From a virus: a stretch of 64,000 nt of DNA. Position 1 is the stretch's first letter; the number at the start of each line of letters is the position of its first letter. A program made the translations under genes and the position numbers. The notes below the pieces were generated by a model. The model was given only the letters and a program-made list of their open reading frames with translations. It was not told the origin of the DNA and did no database searches. Shown here piece after piece: positions 28,059 through 37,399 of this stretch. The DNA lies in IMG/VR virus record IMGVR_UViG_3300042352_001346, positions 1 through 64,000 of that record; one strand, given 5' to 3'.

Positions 28059-28781
28059 ATGAAAAAGAATATTTTTCTTTTACTATTTACTTTAACATTA
28101 CTTTTTATCTCTTGTATTCGTAAAGAAAAAAAAGAAGTAGAAAGTATTGTTGTAGGTGATTCAATACAAAATATAGTTAATAGTAAAAGTAAAGATACTT
28201 TACAAATAAATACTAAGACTATATTAATTAAAACTGATTCTTTTTCTGAAAATAAAGATACTGTAAAAGTAATAGTGAAAGATACTATTATAAAAACTTA
28301 TCGTCCAATTTTTATTGAGAAGAAAAAATTATCTTTAAAAGAAATTTACTCTTCTCAATTAGGTGTTAGAGAAGCAACTGGGAAAAATGATGGTAAAATT
28401 GTTGAAATGTACCTCCATTCAGTTGGTTTAAATAAAGGTAATCCTTGGTGTGCTGCATTTGTTCATTGGAGTTTAGATTCTGCAGGTTATAAAAATAATA
28501 TAACTGGTTGGAGTCCAACAACATTTAATCCAAATAACCTTATTTATTTTAAAAATAAGTTTAAAAAAGAACCTAGAGAAGGTGATGTATTTTCATTGTA
28601 TTTTCCTTCATTAAAAAGAATTGCACATACAGGATTTTTTGATTATAAACAAAATTCATCTATATACTCTACTGTAGAAGGAAATACAAATGATGCTAAT
28701 AGTAGAGAAGGTGATGGTGTTTATAGACGTTATCGTTCTTTTAATTCTACTTATAGTATATCAAGATGGACAGGTAATTAA
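28059..28781 (+). CDS. Lipoprotein CHAP-type endolysin
   Basis: 240 residues. Residues 1-19 form a lipoprotein signal peptide with lipobox LFISC (C19). After a Lys/Asp/Thr-rich spacer (20-90) comes a CHAP/amidase-like domain with NPWCAAFVHWS (C131), RIAHTGFF (H190) and VEGNTND (N209), a plausible Cys-His-Asn catalytic set. It should cut the peptide part of peptidoglycan from a membrane-anchored position. A lipid-anchored endolysin is unusual; the anchor could also make it part of outer-membrane disruption. It stands between holin and spanin candidates. Confidence 0.7.
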   Translation: MKKNIFLLLFTLTLLFISCIRKEKKEVESIVVGDSIQNIVNSKSKDTLQINTKTILIKTDSFSENKDTVKVIVKDTIIKTYRPIFIEKKKLSLKEIYSSQLGVREATGKNDGKIVEMYLHSVGLNKGNPWCAAFVHWSLDSAGYKNNITGWSPTTFNPNNLIYFKNKFKKEPREGDVFSLYFPSLKRIAHTGFFDYKQNSSIYSTVEGNTNDANSREGDGVYRRYRSFNSTYSISRWTGN

Positions 28782-28806
28782 ATCTTAAATATAAATATTA
28801 GTTTTT

Positions 28807-29445
28807 ATGAAAATTGTAAATGTTATTGAATTTGTAAAAAAGAATTTTCTTCAAAGTTTAATTTTATTTATTGCTTGTTTTTTACTTTTTAGAGAATGCA
28901 CTAGACCAAATAATACACCTTTTCCACAACCAACTATAGTGGTAAAAATTGATTCTAGTTGGATAAATAAAAAAGCAGATAATATTACAATTAATCCTGT
29001 AATACAACAAACTATACCTTACAAATTAACAGGTAAAGATACTCAATATATACCAAGTCCAAATTATGATATTTTAAAAAAACAATATGAGGATTTAAGA
29101 GATTCTTTATTATCTATTAATATTTATAAAGATAGTTTAAAAATTGATAGTTTAGGCTATGTTATTTTAAATGAATCTGTTTTTAAAAATAAATTATTAG
29201 AAAGAAAATATTCTTATAATTTAAAATATCCAAGAATTAAAGAAACAATAACAATTACACAACCTTATTTACCTAAAACTCAAATTTATATTGGTGGTGA
29301 ATTATATGGTAATCAATTATCATTAATTAAAGGTGTAGGTATAAATTTATCTTTAAAAAGTAAAAAAGATAAAATTTATGAAATTGGTACTATGTATTTA
29401 GGTAATGAATTAATTTATAAAGGTGGTTATAAAATTAAATTATAA
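28807..29445 (+). CDS. Spanin candidate
   Basis: 212 residues. One N-terminal membrane span (about 14-30, LQSLILFIACFLLF), a periplasmic helical part (about 80-125) and a C-terminal beta region with repeated amphipathic strands (KTQIYIGGELYGNQ, GINLSLKSKKDKI, YKGGYKIKL). The inner-membrane anchor plus periplasmic coiled region and lysis-cassette position fit an i-spanin or single-gene spanin; the beta C-terminus could contact the outer membrane. No lipobox is seen. Confidence 0.55.
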   Translation: MKIVNVIEFVKKNFLQSLILFIACFLLFRECTRPNNTPFPQPTIVVKIDSSWINKKADNITINPVIQQTIPYKLTGKDTQYIPSPNYDILKKQYEDLRDSLLSINIYKDSLKIDSLGYVILNESVFKNKLLERKYSYNLKYPRIKETITITQPYLPKTQIYIGGELYGNQLSLIKGVGINLSLKSKKDKIYEIGTMYLGNELIYKGGYKIKL

Positions 29446-29450
29446 AAAAA

Positions 29451-31997
29451 TTGTCTGCTATAATTTTTAATAAAGTTTTTAAACCTGGTGAAAGTCATAC
29501 ATTTGACTATTATCCTCAATTACAAGTCCTATCTATAATAGGATTTACTGATGTTGTATTACATAGTAATATTGATTGTTATTTTTATAAATCATTCAAA
29601 TATTCATTAGATGGTGTTAATTTTACAGATGTACCTTTAGAATTAACTGATATTAATTTACAAAATATTCCATTTCAATTAAAATCTATTTTAGTATTAA
29701 GAATAACTTATGAGAGGAGAGGAATAGATAATTCATCTTTATTAACTTTAAGTAGTTTTGTATTAGATAATACAGTTGAATTATTAGATAATGGATTTTA
29801 TTTCACTAATTCATTATTTAGTACATTTTTTAATCAAAATGATGAAAAAGTATTATCTTGGGCAGTAAATGTATTACAAAAATTATATGCTCCTGGTATT
29901 GTTCCTGAATATATTGAAAGAGGAAAAGAAAAAAATGAAAATGGTGAAGATGAAGATTATATAGCTTATTGGTTTTCAATTACTCATTTCTTTGCTTTAT
30001 TTGTTATTTATTCTAGAATATTTAAAGATATAAAATTATATTTCTCTACTTTAAAAGAGTATTTGTTAGAAAAAGGAATTTTATTAAATGAAGATTCTTC
30101 ATTAGAACAATTACAAGAACTAATGAAAAATTTTTATAATGAAATTTCTCGTAGAGGTACTAATTTAATGCTTTTTAAAAAACCTTATGCAGAAGATGGA
30201 GTTCATGGAGAAATATTAAGATTAATTTCATTTAAGTATGGTGATGAATTTATATTTAGTTTAACTCCAAAACATAGAATTGGTTGGAATTTAGGAAAAT
30301 CAAGTCCTATTTATAAAGGAGTATCTGATGCAAATAATGTTATTAAAGGATATGAATTAGATTCAACAAAAGATTTAATTCCTCAATATCCAATACCTAT
30401 AGATAGTAATATAATAGAAGAATTAGATGGTGATAATAAAGTATTAAATTTATCTAGTGGTGATGTAATTGGAAATATTAATATATTAGATATTGATAAT
30501 CCTTATTTATTAACTTATGATTCTAATTTAGATTATTCTATTGAATTTTATTATAGACCTAAAGATACTTCCAATGATTTAAATATCAAATTAAAATTTT
30601 TTGATAGTGATTTAATACCTTTTTCTAATGCAACTAGAAAAACTAAAAAAGCAGTATTAATTACTACTGATTCATTTGCACATTCTCCTATTGTATTATC
30701 AAGAACAGATATTTATTATAAAATAAAATGTATTATTTATAATAAAAGTGAATTAAATTTTAAAGAAAAATTAAATGTTAGTTCTGGAAATAATTTAAAA
30801 ATTAATGATATTAATCCTAAATACTTTATTCCTCTTATATCAGGTAATGGATATTTATATGGATTAAAAATAAAACCTTTAAGGTCAAATTATAGTTTAG
30901 GATTTATTCATTCAAATCATTTAATTCAATGTTGGATAAAAAATAATTCAAAACAATTATCTAAAAATAATATTAAAATTATTTTAGAAGATTTATTTAG
31001 ACCATATAATTCTTGGATAAAAGTTAATTTAATTGGTGATAATTTTTATCAAGAAGAACCATTTAAAAATTATTGGGTAGCAGGTGAACAAGAATGTGAA
31101 ATAGTAGATGTTTTTTGGATTGGGGATGAAAGTACTACTAAATGTGAATTATCTGGAGAAAATAATACAGGTATTAAAATATATACATTACTTAGTCAAG
31201 TTTATTATTTGGATGGTGTATTGTATTATACTGGAGTTACTAAAGATAATGATTATTTAGATAGTGATTATGTACCTCCTATTGAAGATTTAACTGTATG
31301 TCCATTAAGAAGAAGTACTTTATGGATACCTGATGAAAGTACAGCTATTTGTATTGAAGATGATACTCCACCACCACCAGAAGAATATAATCCTATATTA
31401 ACATCTGTAACTTACTCTGATTTAGATGATAGTTTTACAGCTGTTTTTAATTTAAATACTCCCCCTCTTTCACCTGTATCTGTAATTTTACAATATAGTT
31501 ATGATGAAATTACTTGGATTTCTGATAATGGTAGTGTAATATCTCCTAAAGTAATTTTTATTTCTGGAGCAACTTTTCCAATTTATTTTAGAATAATAGT
31601 TGTATTTGCAGGAGGTGTTTATTCTAATGAATCAAATACTATTGAAGTAAATTATACAGAAATTGCAGGTACTATAAGATTAGAAAATAATTTAAATTTA
31701 TCTACATTAAGTATAAATAGATTTTTTAAATCAGGAATAAATATTTATACTGGACCTGCTATTAATAATGGTGAATTTAAAGATATTCCTATACCAAATA
31801 TAAATTCTAATTCTTTATATGGTATAAGAATAGTTGGTAATACTTTACCAGTTGCTCCATTATGTGCTATAAATTTAATTAGAGCATCATCTATTATAAA
31901 AACTACATATATAGATGGTTCAAATGGAGATAAATTTTTTGATTCAAATGTAGTTTTAAATGATGGTGATATAATTTCAATTGATTACGATTTATAA
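29451..31997 (+). CDS. Large distal tail/baseplate protein with Fn3-like C-terminus
   Basis: 848 residues, starting at a TTG (29451), since no in-frame ATG occurs for more than 200 codons; the TTG sits 5 nt after the previous stop in the sequence AAATTGTC. N-terminal beta domain, a helical centre around 130-240 and a long beta-rich rest. Near residues 600-625 lies DSDYVPPIEDLTVCPL, related to motifs in the two following genes; residues about 645-715 (PILTSVTYSDLDDSFTAVF...) resemble a fibronectin-III module. Likely a baseplate-peripheral or fibre-attachment protein. Confidence 0.65.
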   Translation: MSAIIFNKVFKPGESHTFDYYPQLQVLSIIGFTDVVLHSNIDCYFYKSFKYSLDGVNFTDVPLELTDINLQNIPFQLKSILVLRITYERRGIDNSSLLTLSSFVLDNTVELLDNGFYFTNSLFSTFFNQNDEKVLSWAVNVLQKLYAPGIVPEYIERGKEKNENGEDEDYIAYWFSITHFFALFVIYSRIFKDIKLYFSTLKEYLLEKGILLNEDSSLEQLQELMKNFYNEISRRGTNLMLFKKPYAEDGVHGEILRLISFKYGDEFIFSLTPKHRIGWNLGKSSPIYKGVSDANNVIKGYELDSTKDLIPQYPIPIDSNIIEELDGDNKVLNLSSGDVIGNINILDIDNPYLLTYDSNLDYSIEFYYRPKDTSNDLNIKLKFFDSDLIPFSNATRKTKKAVLITTDSFAHSPIVLSRTDIYYKIKCIIYNKSELNFKEKLNVSSGNNLKINDINPKYFIPLISGNGYLYGLKIKPLRSNYSLGFIHSNHLIQCWIKNNSKQLSKNNIKIILEDLFRPYNSWIKVNLIGDNFYQEEPFKNYWVAGEQECEIVDVFWIGDESTTKCELSGENNTGIKIYTLLSQVYYLDGVLYYTGVTKDNDYLDSDYVPPIEDLTVCPLRRSTLWIPDESTAICIEDDTPPPPEEYNPILTSVTYSDLDDSFTAVFNLNTPPLSPVSVILQYSYDEITWISDNGSVISPKVIFISGATFPIYFRIIVVFAGGVYSNESNTIEVNYTEIAGTIRLENNLNLSTLSINRFFKSGINIYTGPAINNGEFKDIPIPNINSNSLYGIRIVGNTLPVAPLCAINLIRASSIIKTTYIDGSNGDKFFDSNVVLNDGDIISIDYDL

Positions 31998-32004
31998 AAA
32001 ATTT

Positions 32005-32214
32005 ATGCCAACTAGAATACAAACAGGTATATTAAAAGTAACAACTTTAATAGAAATTAGTGGAAAAACTGGTTTACCTACTGGAGTAGAAAAACCAAAT
32101 ATTCCTTCTGACCCTGATTTTATACCTCCTACTGTAGATGCTATATCTTGTCCAGTAGGTACAATTGATATAGGAGATTTTAATGAAGATTTTAATGAAG
32201 ATTATGATATTTAA
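32005..32214 (+). CDS. Small tail-fibre accessory with the DPD-PP-CP motif
   Basis: 69 residues from the ATG at 32005, 8 nt after the previous stop; an in-frame TTG at 31981 would overlap it. It contains KPNIPSDPDFIPPTVDAISCPVG, a version of the motif that is also in the genes on both sides, and ends in a duplicated acidic tail (DFNEDFNEDYDI). It reads like a detached fibre module. Confidence 0.6.
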   Translation: MPTRIQTGILKVTTLIEISGKTGLPTGVEKPNIPSDPDFIPPTVDAISCPVGTIDIGDFNEDFNEDYDI

Positions 32215-32222
32215 ATAAAAAT

Positions 32223-33107
32223 ATGTCTAATACAGGTTATAAAAAATATTTGAATTTAATTGAAGTATATGTTGATAATAATCAACCTACTGGAAATGTT
32301 AAACCTAACATACCTTCTGACCCAGATTATGTAGCACCTGTTACAGATTTAACGTTATGTCCATTAACTACAACAACTACTACAACAACTACTACAACAA
32401 CTACTACAATTAATCCTTTAAATACTTGTGGTGGTCCATCTAAAACAAATTCAGTATTAAATGGTGCTCCATTAGTTGAAGAATATTATTTAGGTGATGT
32501 AGCAGGTATTGCTTATATTCAATATAATATAATAGGATTATATGGATTAGAAGAAAAAGTAAAATTAGAAGTTAAATATAATGGAATTACTATTGCAACA
32601 AAAGATAATTTAATTTTAGGAGATAATGGTAATTTATATTTTAATTATAATCCAATAGTATTTGGATTATATAAAATTGAATTAGTATATACTGTATATT
32701 TAATTGATGTAACAACAACTACTACAACAACTACAACTGAAATATTAAATAAATTTGATTTTAATATTTTAATTGGTATGATGGACGTTAGTGGTCCTTT
32801 TGATGGATGGTTAGGTTCATTTAGTATTGTTGATGAAGTTACTTCTACAGTATTAAAAACTTTTAATTTTGTTACTTTACAAAAAGTAGATATAAGTTTA
32901 AATACTTCTGATATAAATTTTATTACAGGTAGAGATTACTCTATAAATTGGAATTTTGAAGTTAGAGATAATGGTACTTCTGTAGATTGTAGTGGTAGAT
33001 TGTTTTTAAATTCAATTTTAACTCCAATACCTATTAGTAATTCAGGAAGTCAAACTTTTACATTTATAGCAGGTTTAAATTCAGCTGATTTATTTATTGA
33101 TTCTTAA
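32223..33107 (+). CDS. Poly-threonine tail protein
   Basis: 294 residues. The N-terminus repeats the module PNIPSDPDYVAPVTDLTLCPL and is followed by an uninterrupted run of 14 Thr (about residues 49-62); a second run of 9 Thr lies at about 165-173. The runs separate three beta-rich domains. The threonine runs look like extended, possibly O-glycosylated, stalks. A glycosyltransferase-like gene is two genes downstream. It is probably a virion surface or fibre protein. No enzyme motif. Confidence 0.65.
   Translation: MSNTGYKKYLNLIEVYVDNNQPTGNVKPNIPSDPDYVAPVTDLTLCPLTTTTTTTTTTTTTTINPLNTCGGPSKTNSVLNGAPLVEEYYLGDVAGIAYIQYNIIGLYGLEEKVKLEVKYNGITIATKDNLILGDNGNLYFNYNPIVFGLYKIELVYTVYLIDVTTTTTTTTTEILNKFDFNILIGMMDVSGPFDGWLGSFSIVDEVTSTVLKTFNFVTLQKVDISLNTSDINFITGRDYSINWNFEVRDNGTSVDCSGRLFLNSILTPIPISNSGSQTFTFIAGLNSADLFIDS
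32367..32409. repeat. Microsatellite-like 9-bp tandem repeat encoding poly-Thr
   Basis: The unit ACTACAACA repeats in tandem with a few phase variants and encodes only threonine. Because the unit is 9 bp, slippage changes the stalk length by three residues without shifting the frame. Confidence 0.85.
32709..32737. repeat. Second ACA/ACT repeat encoding poly-Thr
   Basis: A shorter ACAACTACT-type repeat in the same gene, encoding nine threonines between the second and third domains. Confidence 0.8.
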
Positions 33108-33115
33108 TTTTATAT

Positions 33116-33496
33116 ATGGCAGATATAACAACAAAAGTATTTTGTCCTAAACCAGGAGTTAATTTTCAATTTGAAAGAGAATTATTTAGTGAAACTATAT
33201 CTTTTAATGTACAATTATCAGAATCTTTTACAGATATTAATTATATTAATGAAATAAATATTGATGAAGATTCTAAATCTTTTAATAAAAATTATTTGGG
33301 AAGTGACAACCCTAGTGTTTTAACTATAATTAAAGAAAGTGGAACATTTATAAATGCAACTATAAGAGTTATAGTTAATGGAATAATAATTAGAGATGAT
33401 GTAGATATTACAATAGAAATGAATGAAGGTATTTATATTGTAAAAGGAATTGATGCTAAATCTGAAATATCTGTAAAAATATTTAATGGTTTGTAA
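33116..33496 (+). CDS. Hypothetical beta-rich tail protein
   Basis: 126 residues, predicted beta throughout (ISFNVQLSESFTDINYIN, FINATIRVIVNGIIIRDDVDITIEM). It resembles a single Ig-like or fibre-tip module by pattern, with no sure family. It lies between the poly-Thr protein and the glycosyltransferase-like gene, and its stop shares one base with the next start. Confidence 0.55.
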   Translation: MADITTKVFCPKPGVNFQFERELFSETISFNVQLSESFTDINYINEINIDEDSKSFNKNYLGSDNPSVLTIIKESGTFINATIRVIVNGIIIRDDVDITIEMNEGIYIVKGIDAKSEISVKIFNGL

Positions 33497-34467
33497 TGAA
33501 TGATAATGATTTATTTTATATATCTGCTCAACCAGATGAATTTTATTTTTATTGGCAATTAGATATACAAATATTTAATTTTTTAAGAATAGGTGTATCT
33601 TGTGATAATATACATATTTTAATAGGTTATAAAGATAAAATTAGTATAGATGGTCATAATTTTAAAAATAAATATTATAATAAAGTAAATATTTATTTTT
33701 ATGAAGATGAAAGAAAATATAAACCTAGTTATATACCATCTATAAGACCTTATTTATTACAAAAACATTTTAAATTAAATAAATATTTAGAAAATAAAAT
33801 AATATTTTATCATGATTGTGATATTATTTTAAAGAAAAAATTAGATATTAATAAATATTTAAATGATGATATTTGTTACCTTAGTGATACTAGAAGTTAT
33901 TTAAAAGTTAGTTATATTCAAGAAAAAGGTTTTGGTTTGTTAGAAAATATGTGTAAAATAGTTGGTGTAGGTACTGAACAAGTTAAAAATATTGATAATA
34001 ATTGTGGAGGTGCTCAATATTTATTAAAAAATATAAGTAGTAAATTTTGGGGTAAAGTAGAAAGAAATTCTAATCAATTATATACATATTTAGAAAATTC
34101 TAAAGAATTATATGGTAAATCATATAAAGGTTTTTATAATCCAATTCAAAGTTGGTGTTCTGATATGTGGGCTTTATTATGGAATTTAATTATATTAAAT
34201 AAAGAAGTAAAAATTATTAGTGAATTGAATTTTGTACATGCAACAGATAATATAGAACAATGGAAATATGCAGATATATTTCATAATGCAGGAGTTACAA
34301 ATAAAGATAAAAAATTTTTATTTAATAAAAATGATTATAGAAATTCATTACCTAAAAGTAAAGAAATTATTGTAGATAATAATTTTTGTTCATCTATTTA
34401 TGTTAATGAAATTAAAAATTTTGAAAATTCTGAGATTTTTTTTAACTTTACTAAAAGAGAATTATGA
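33496..34467 (+). CDS. Glycosyltransferase-like protein
   Basis: 323 residues. The layout is that of a GT-A glycosyltransferase: an N-terminal alpha/beta part, a DxD motif in FYHDCDIIL (D107, D109) that would bind a metal-nucleotide-sugar, a donor/acceptor loop with NNCGGAQYLLKN (about 168-179), and a C-terminal aromatic segment with WCSDMWALLWNL. The next gene overlaps it by 4 nt. In the middle of the fibre genes the obvious target is a virion protein, for example the neighbouring poly-Thr stalk; modification of host surface glycans is another possibility. Confidence 0.65.
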   Translation: MNDNDLFYISAQPDEFYFYWQLDIQIFNFLRIGVSCDNIHILIGYKDKISIDGHNFKNKYYNKVNIYFYEDERKYKPSYIPSIRPYLLQKHFKLNKYLENKIIFYHDCDIILKKKLDINKYLNDDICYLSDTRSYLKVSYIQEKGFGLLENMCKIVGVGTEQVKNIDNNCGGAQYLLKNISSKFWGKVERNSNQLYTYLENSKELYGKSYKGFYNPIQSWCSDMWALLWNLIILNKEVKIISELNFVHATDNIEQWKYADIFHNAGVTNKDKKFLFNKNDYRNSLPKSKEIIVDNNFCSSIYVNEIKNFENSEIFFNFTKREL

Positions 34468-36779
34468 TTAACATATCTCCAAATATATTTTTAGAAGTAC
34501 AAGAATTATCTAAATTAATATCTTTTCTTACAGTAGATAAAGGAAGTGCTTTATCAATTATTAAAGATGTAACTTATTCACCTGGTATTATACGTTTAAA
34601 ATCAGATACTTCTTTATCTAATTTTAAAATTGAAGCAGGTACTAATCAAAGAACTATAAAAATTTTAGATTCTTATGCTTTTGATAGTAATTTAAATTTA
34701 ATTTATAAAAAAGCAGAAGATAATATATCAATTCCTAATGATGGAAATTGGTACTGGTTGAAAATAGGTCATTTAAAAACTCATAAAGAAATAGGTGTAG
34801 TATCTATTGATGAACAAGGTAATTTAACTGGTGTTGATACTGCCTTTTTAGATGTATTAAGAGGTGGAGAATTTCCTGTTAAAGTTAAATTTTATAATAC
34901 TTATCATAATTATGAAGATTATGAAGTATTAGAAGTTACAGATGATAATCATGCTATAATAACTGGTGACTTTATTGCAGAAACTAATTTAAATTATTCA
35001 GTTGTAGGTCAATTTACTGATGGTGTAGTTATAAATGATAATTTAAAAGAAATATATAGTTATGATAGTTGTTATAATTTTCAAATTGGTCAAGGGTTAG
35101 TACTTGAAACATCTATAAATCAAGAACCTAATAAATTATCAACTGAATTTTATATAGCTAGAGTTAGAGTTAATGGAAACTCAGTATTAATTGAAGATAA
35201 ACGTACAGAATTTTGGCAATTAAAATCTGATTATGATTTATCATTTTTAAATCGTAATTTTACAAATAATTTAATTGGTGTAGAACAAATAACTTGGGAT
35301 TTAGTTACAGCCCCTAAAAATGAAAATATTATAAGAATTGGTTGGGGATTTAGAACTTCAAATTGGACAATAGATTCTTCATTAAGAAAAATGTCATTTT
35401 CAGGTGGTATTGGTGGTAAATTTAAAAGTACTTTAGATTTTTCAGATGGTGATTTTACAGGTTATAGATTATATGCTGTAGATGGTTCTTATGTAAAAAT
35501 AATAGATAGTTTTAAATCAGGTTCTCAAATTAATGTTATAACAGATGTATTAAATCCAATTAATTATACATCTGGAGATATGTTAATAATTGTTCCTGAT
35601 ATTGAAGAAATTGGTATTAAAGTAAATTCATTTTCAGATTCTAATCAAGCAATATTTAATCAAATAGATTTAATTAAATATTTTCCAGTAAGAGAAGGTT
35701 ATGTTGATTTACCTGTTAAACACCCATTGAAAGAAATTAATTCTGTATATAAAGTAAAAATAACTTATTCTTATAAGGTATTTAAAAATCATACTAATTG
35801 GATTAATTTATCTGATGATAATACTAATGGATTTTATGCTGAAAATTCTTTTGATGATAAAGGTACTTTAAAACCTGACCCAGTTAATAGATTTAAAAAA
35901 ACATATACTAATAGTTTAATTGAATTATTAGTAAATCCATCTAATTATGGTTTATTCTCATATACAATTGATAAAGGTGATTTACTTGATGTAAAAAATA
36001 CTAATATTGCAACAGTTTCATCTAATAAAATAGATTTAGTTGTTGGAGTAGATAAACAATATCAACGTTTTTTTGGTAATATGGATTTATCTGATGATTT
36101 AGTTATAAATTTAACTAAAGGAAAAAGAGAAGGCAATAAATTTACTATTCAAATAGATTTAAGTTCATTTAATCCAACTAGTAATTATAAAATTTCTATT
36201 ATTGATGATTATCAAAGTACAGTTTCATTTACTTTATTAAAAACTATTAGTAATGGAGATTTATTTACTATGTTAAATATTGATAAAGGTGGTTTAAGAT
36301 TTGATTGTATTTATGATGGTTCAAATTGGTTATTAACTCAAAATTATTGTATTGATAAACATTTTGAATTTGTTGACTTTGAAGGTGATTTAAATACTTT
36401 ATTTGATAATAATGGTTTAGGAAAAGTAAAAGGATGGTTTGGCTATGCTTTATGTAATAAAGCATATACTATATATGGTATATCTGTACCTAATTTAAGT
36501 GGTAAATTTAAATTAAGTCAAGGAATTAATGGTTTAGATACTTATGTATTAGGTACATCAGGTGGTAAAAAAGACCATACTTTAATTGTTGATGAATTAC
36601 CACCTCATGGTCATACTGTACCAACTGGATTAGCAGGACAATCTTATTCTGCTGGTTCAGGTAGTTCTAGAAATTCAATTGATTCTGGAAATCCAGCTAC
36701 TAGTCTTACTGGAGGTGGATTACCACACAATAATATGCCACCTTATTATGTTATAGGAACAGCTAAAAAATTATTTTAA
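34464..36779 (+). CDS. Tail fibre with phage tail-collar domain
   Basis: 771 residues. N-terminal attachment part, a long beta-rich shaft, and a C-terminal ~110-residue domain of the tail-collar type: NLSGKFKLSQGINGLDTY, GGKKDHTLIVDELPPHGH, then a Ser/Gly loop and the signature HNNMPPYYVIGTAKK. The His-rich PHGH and the NMPPY end are typical of adhesin tips. It is a strong candidate for a second receptor-binding protein besides the one at the left edge. ATGA overlap with the glycosyltransferase-like gene. Confidence 0.75.
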   Translation: MINISPNIFLEVQELSKLISFLTVDKGSALSIIKDVTYSPGIIRLKSDTSLSNFKIEAGTNQRTIKILDSYAFDSNLNLIYKKAEDNISIPNDGNWYWLKIGHLKTHKEIGVVSIDEQGNLTGVDTAFLDVLRGGEFPVKVKFYNTYHNYEDYEVLEVTDDNHAIITGDFIAETNLNYSVVGQFTDGVVINDNLKEIYSYDSCYNFQIGQGLVLETSINQEPNKLSTEFYIARVRVNGNSVLIEDKRTEFWQLKSDYDLSFLNRNFTNNLIGVEQITWDLVTAPKNENIIRIGWGFRTSNWTIDSSLRKMSFSGGIGGKFKSTLDFSDGDFTGYRLYAVDGSYVKIIDSFKSGSQINVITDVLNPINYTSGDMLIIVPDIEEIGIKVNSFSDSNQAIFNQIDLIKYFPVREGYVDLPVKHPLKEINSVYKVKITYSYKVFKNHTNWINLSDDNTNGFYAENSFDDKGTLKPDPVNRFKKTYTNSLIELLVNPSNYGLFSYTIDKGDLLDVKNTNIATVSSNKIDLVVGVDKQYQRFFGNMDLSDDLVINLTKGKREGNKFTIQIDLSSFNPTSNYKISIIDDYQSTVSFTLLKTISNGDLFTMLNIDKGGLRFDCIYDGSNWLLTQNYCIDKHFEFVDFEGDLNTLFDNNGLGKVKGWFGYALCNKAYTIYGISVPNLSGKFKLSQGINGLDTYVLGTSGGKKDHTLIVDELPPHGHTVPTGLAGQSYSAGSGSSRNSIDSGNPATSLTGGGLPHNNMPPYYVIGTAKKLF

Positions 36780-37343
36780 ATGTTAAAATTTTATTATACA
36801 GGTGGTTCTTCTAATTATTTAGCTTCTAAATCTCTTGGAGGTGTTATGAGTCCCACTGTAATACCAAATTCAAGTTTAGGTAATTTATTTGAATCATTTT
36901 CAGTTAATAATATTAAAAATTTAAAATTAAAACCTATATTAGGTTTTATTCTTAAAAATGAAGATAATGAAAAAACATTATCTAATTTAAAACTTTGGTT
37001 TGAATATGATGAAAATATACAAAAAAGATTTTCAAAATATAAAATAGGTTTTGTATCACCATCAATTAATGGGAATGTTGTAAGTATGGAGATTATACAA
37101 CCATACTCTACTCCTTATTATGTTAGTGATTTTTATGAATCAGATGGTGAAGATAATGCTCTTTCTCTTCCAAATATTGAACCTTCTGGAGTATTAGGGA
37201 TATGGTTACAAAAAGAATTTATTAAATCTAATATAGATGATTATTATAGTAATCAAAATATTTATGATAGATTTACAAATAAAACAGAAGATTATCTTGA
37301 AGAATTAGTTAATATGAAATTAACTTGGGATGAATCTGTTTAG
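36780..37343 (+). CDS. Hypothetical protein next to the fibre gene
   Basis: 187 residues, ATG immediately after the fibre stop. Beta-rich N-terminus (FYYTGGSSNYLASKSLGGVMS) and an acidic helical C-terminus. Such placement is typical of tail-fibre assembly or capping proteins, but no known chaperone motif is seen. Confidence 0.55.
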   Translation: MLKFYYTGGSSNYLASKSLGGVMSPTVIPNSSLGNLFESFSVNNIKNLKLKPILGFILKNEDNEKTLSNLKLWFEYDENIQKRFSKYKIGFVSPSINGNVVSMEIIQPYSTPYYVSDFYESDGEDNALSLPNIEPSGVLGIWLQKEFIKSNIDDYYSNQNIYDRFTNKTEDYLEELVNMKLTWDESV

Positions 37344-37360
37344 TATATATTAAAAAAAGA

Positions 37361-37392
37361 TTTGGTAATTGTAAAATTCTTTAATATCTTTG
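37361..37392 (+). promoter_or_regulatory. Bacteroidota-type promoter for the packaging operon
   Basis: TTTGG at 37361-37365, 19-nt spacer, TATCTTTG at 37385-37392. The ATG at 37400 is 8 nt after the box, so the mRNA has almost no 5' leader. It marks the change from tail to packaging genes. Confidence 0.7.
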
Positions 37393-37399
37393 TAAAGAT

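Noticed and set aside
32360-32740. CRISPR-like array from the regular ACA/ACT repeats
   Set aside because: The unit is 9 bp, purely coding threonine, with no spacers.
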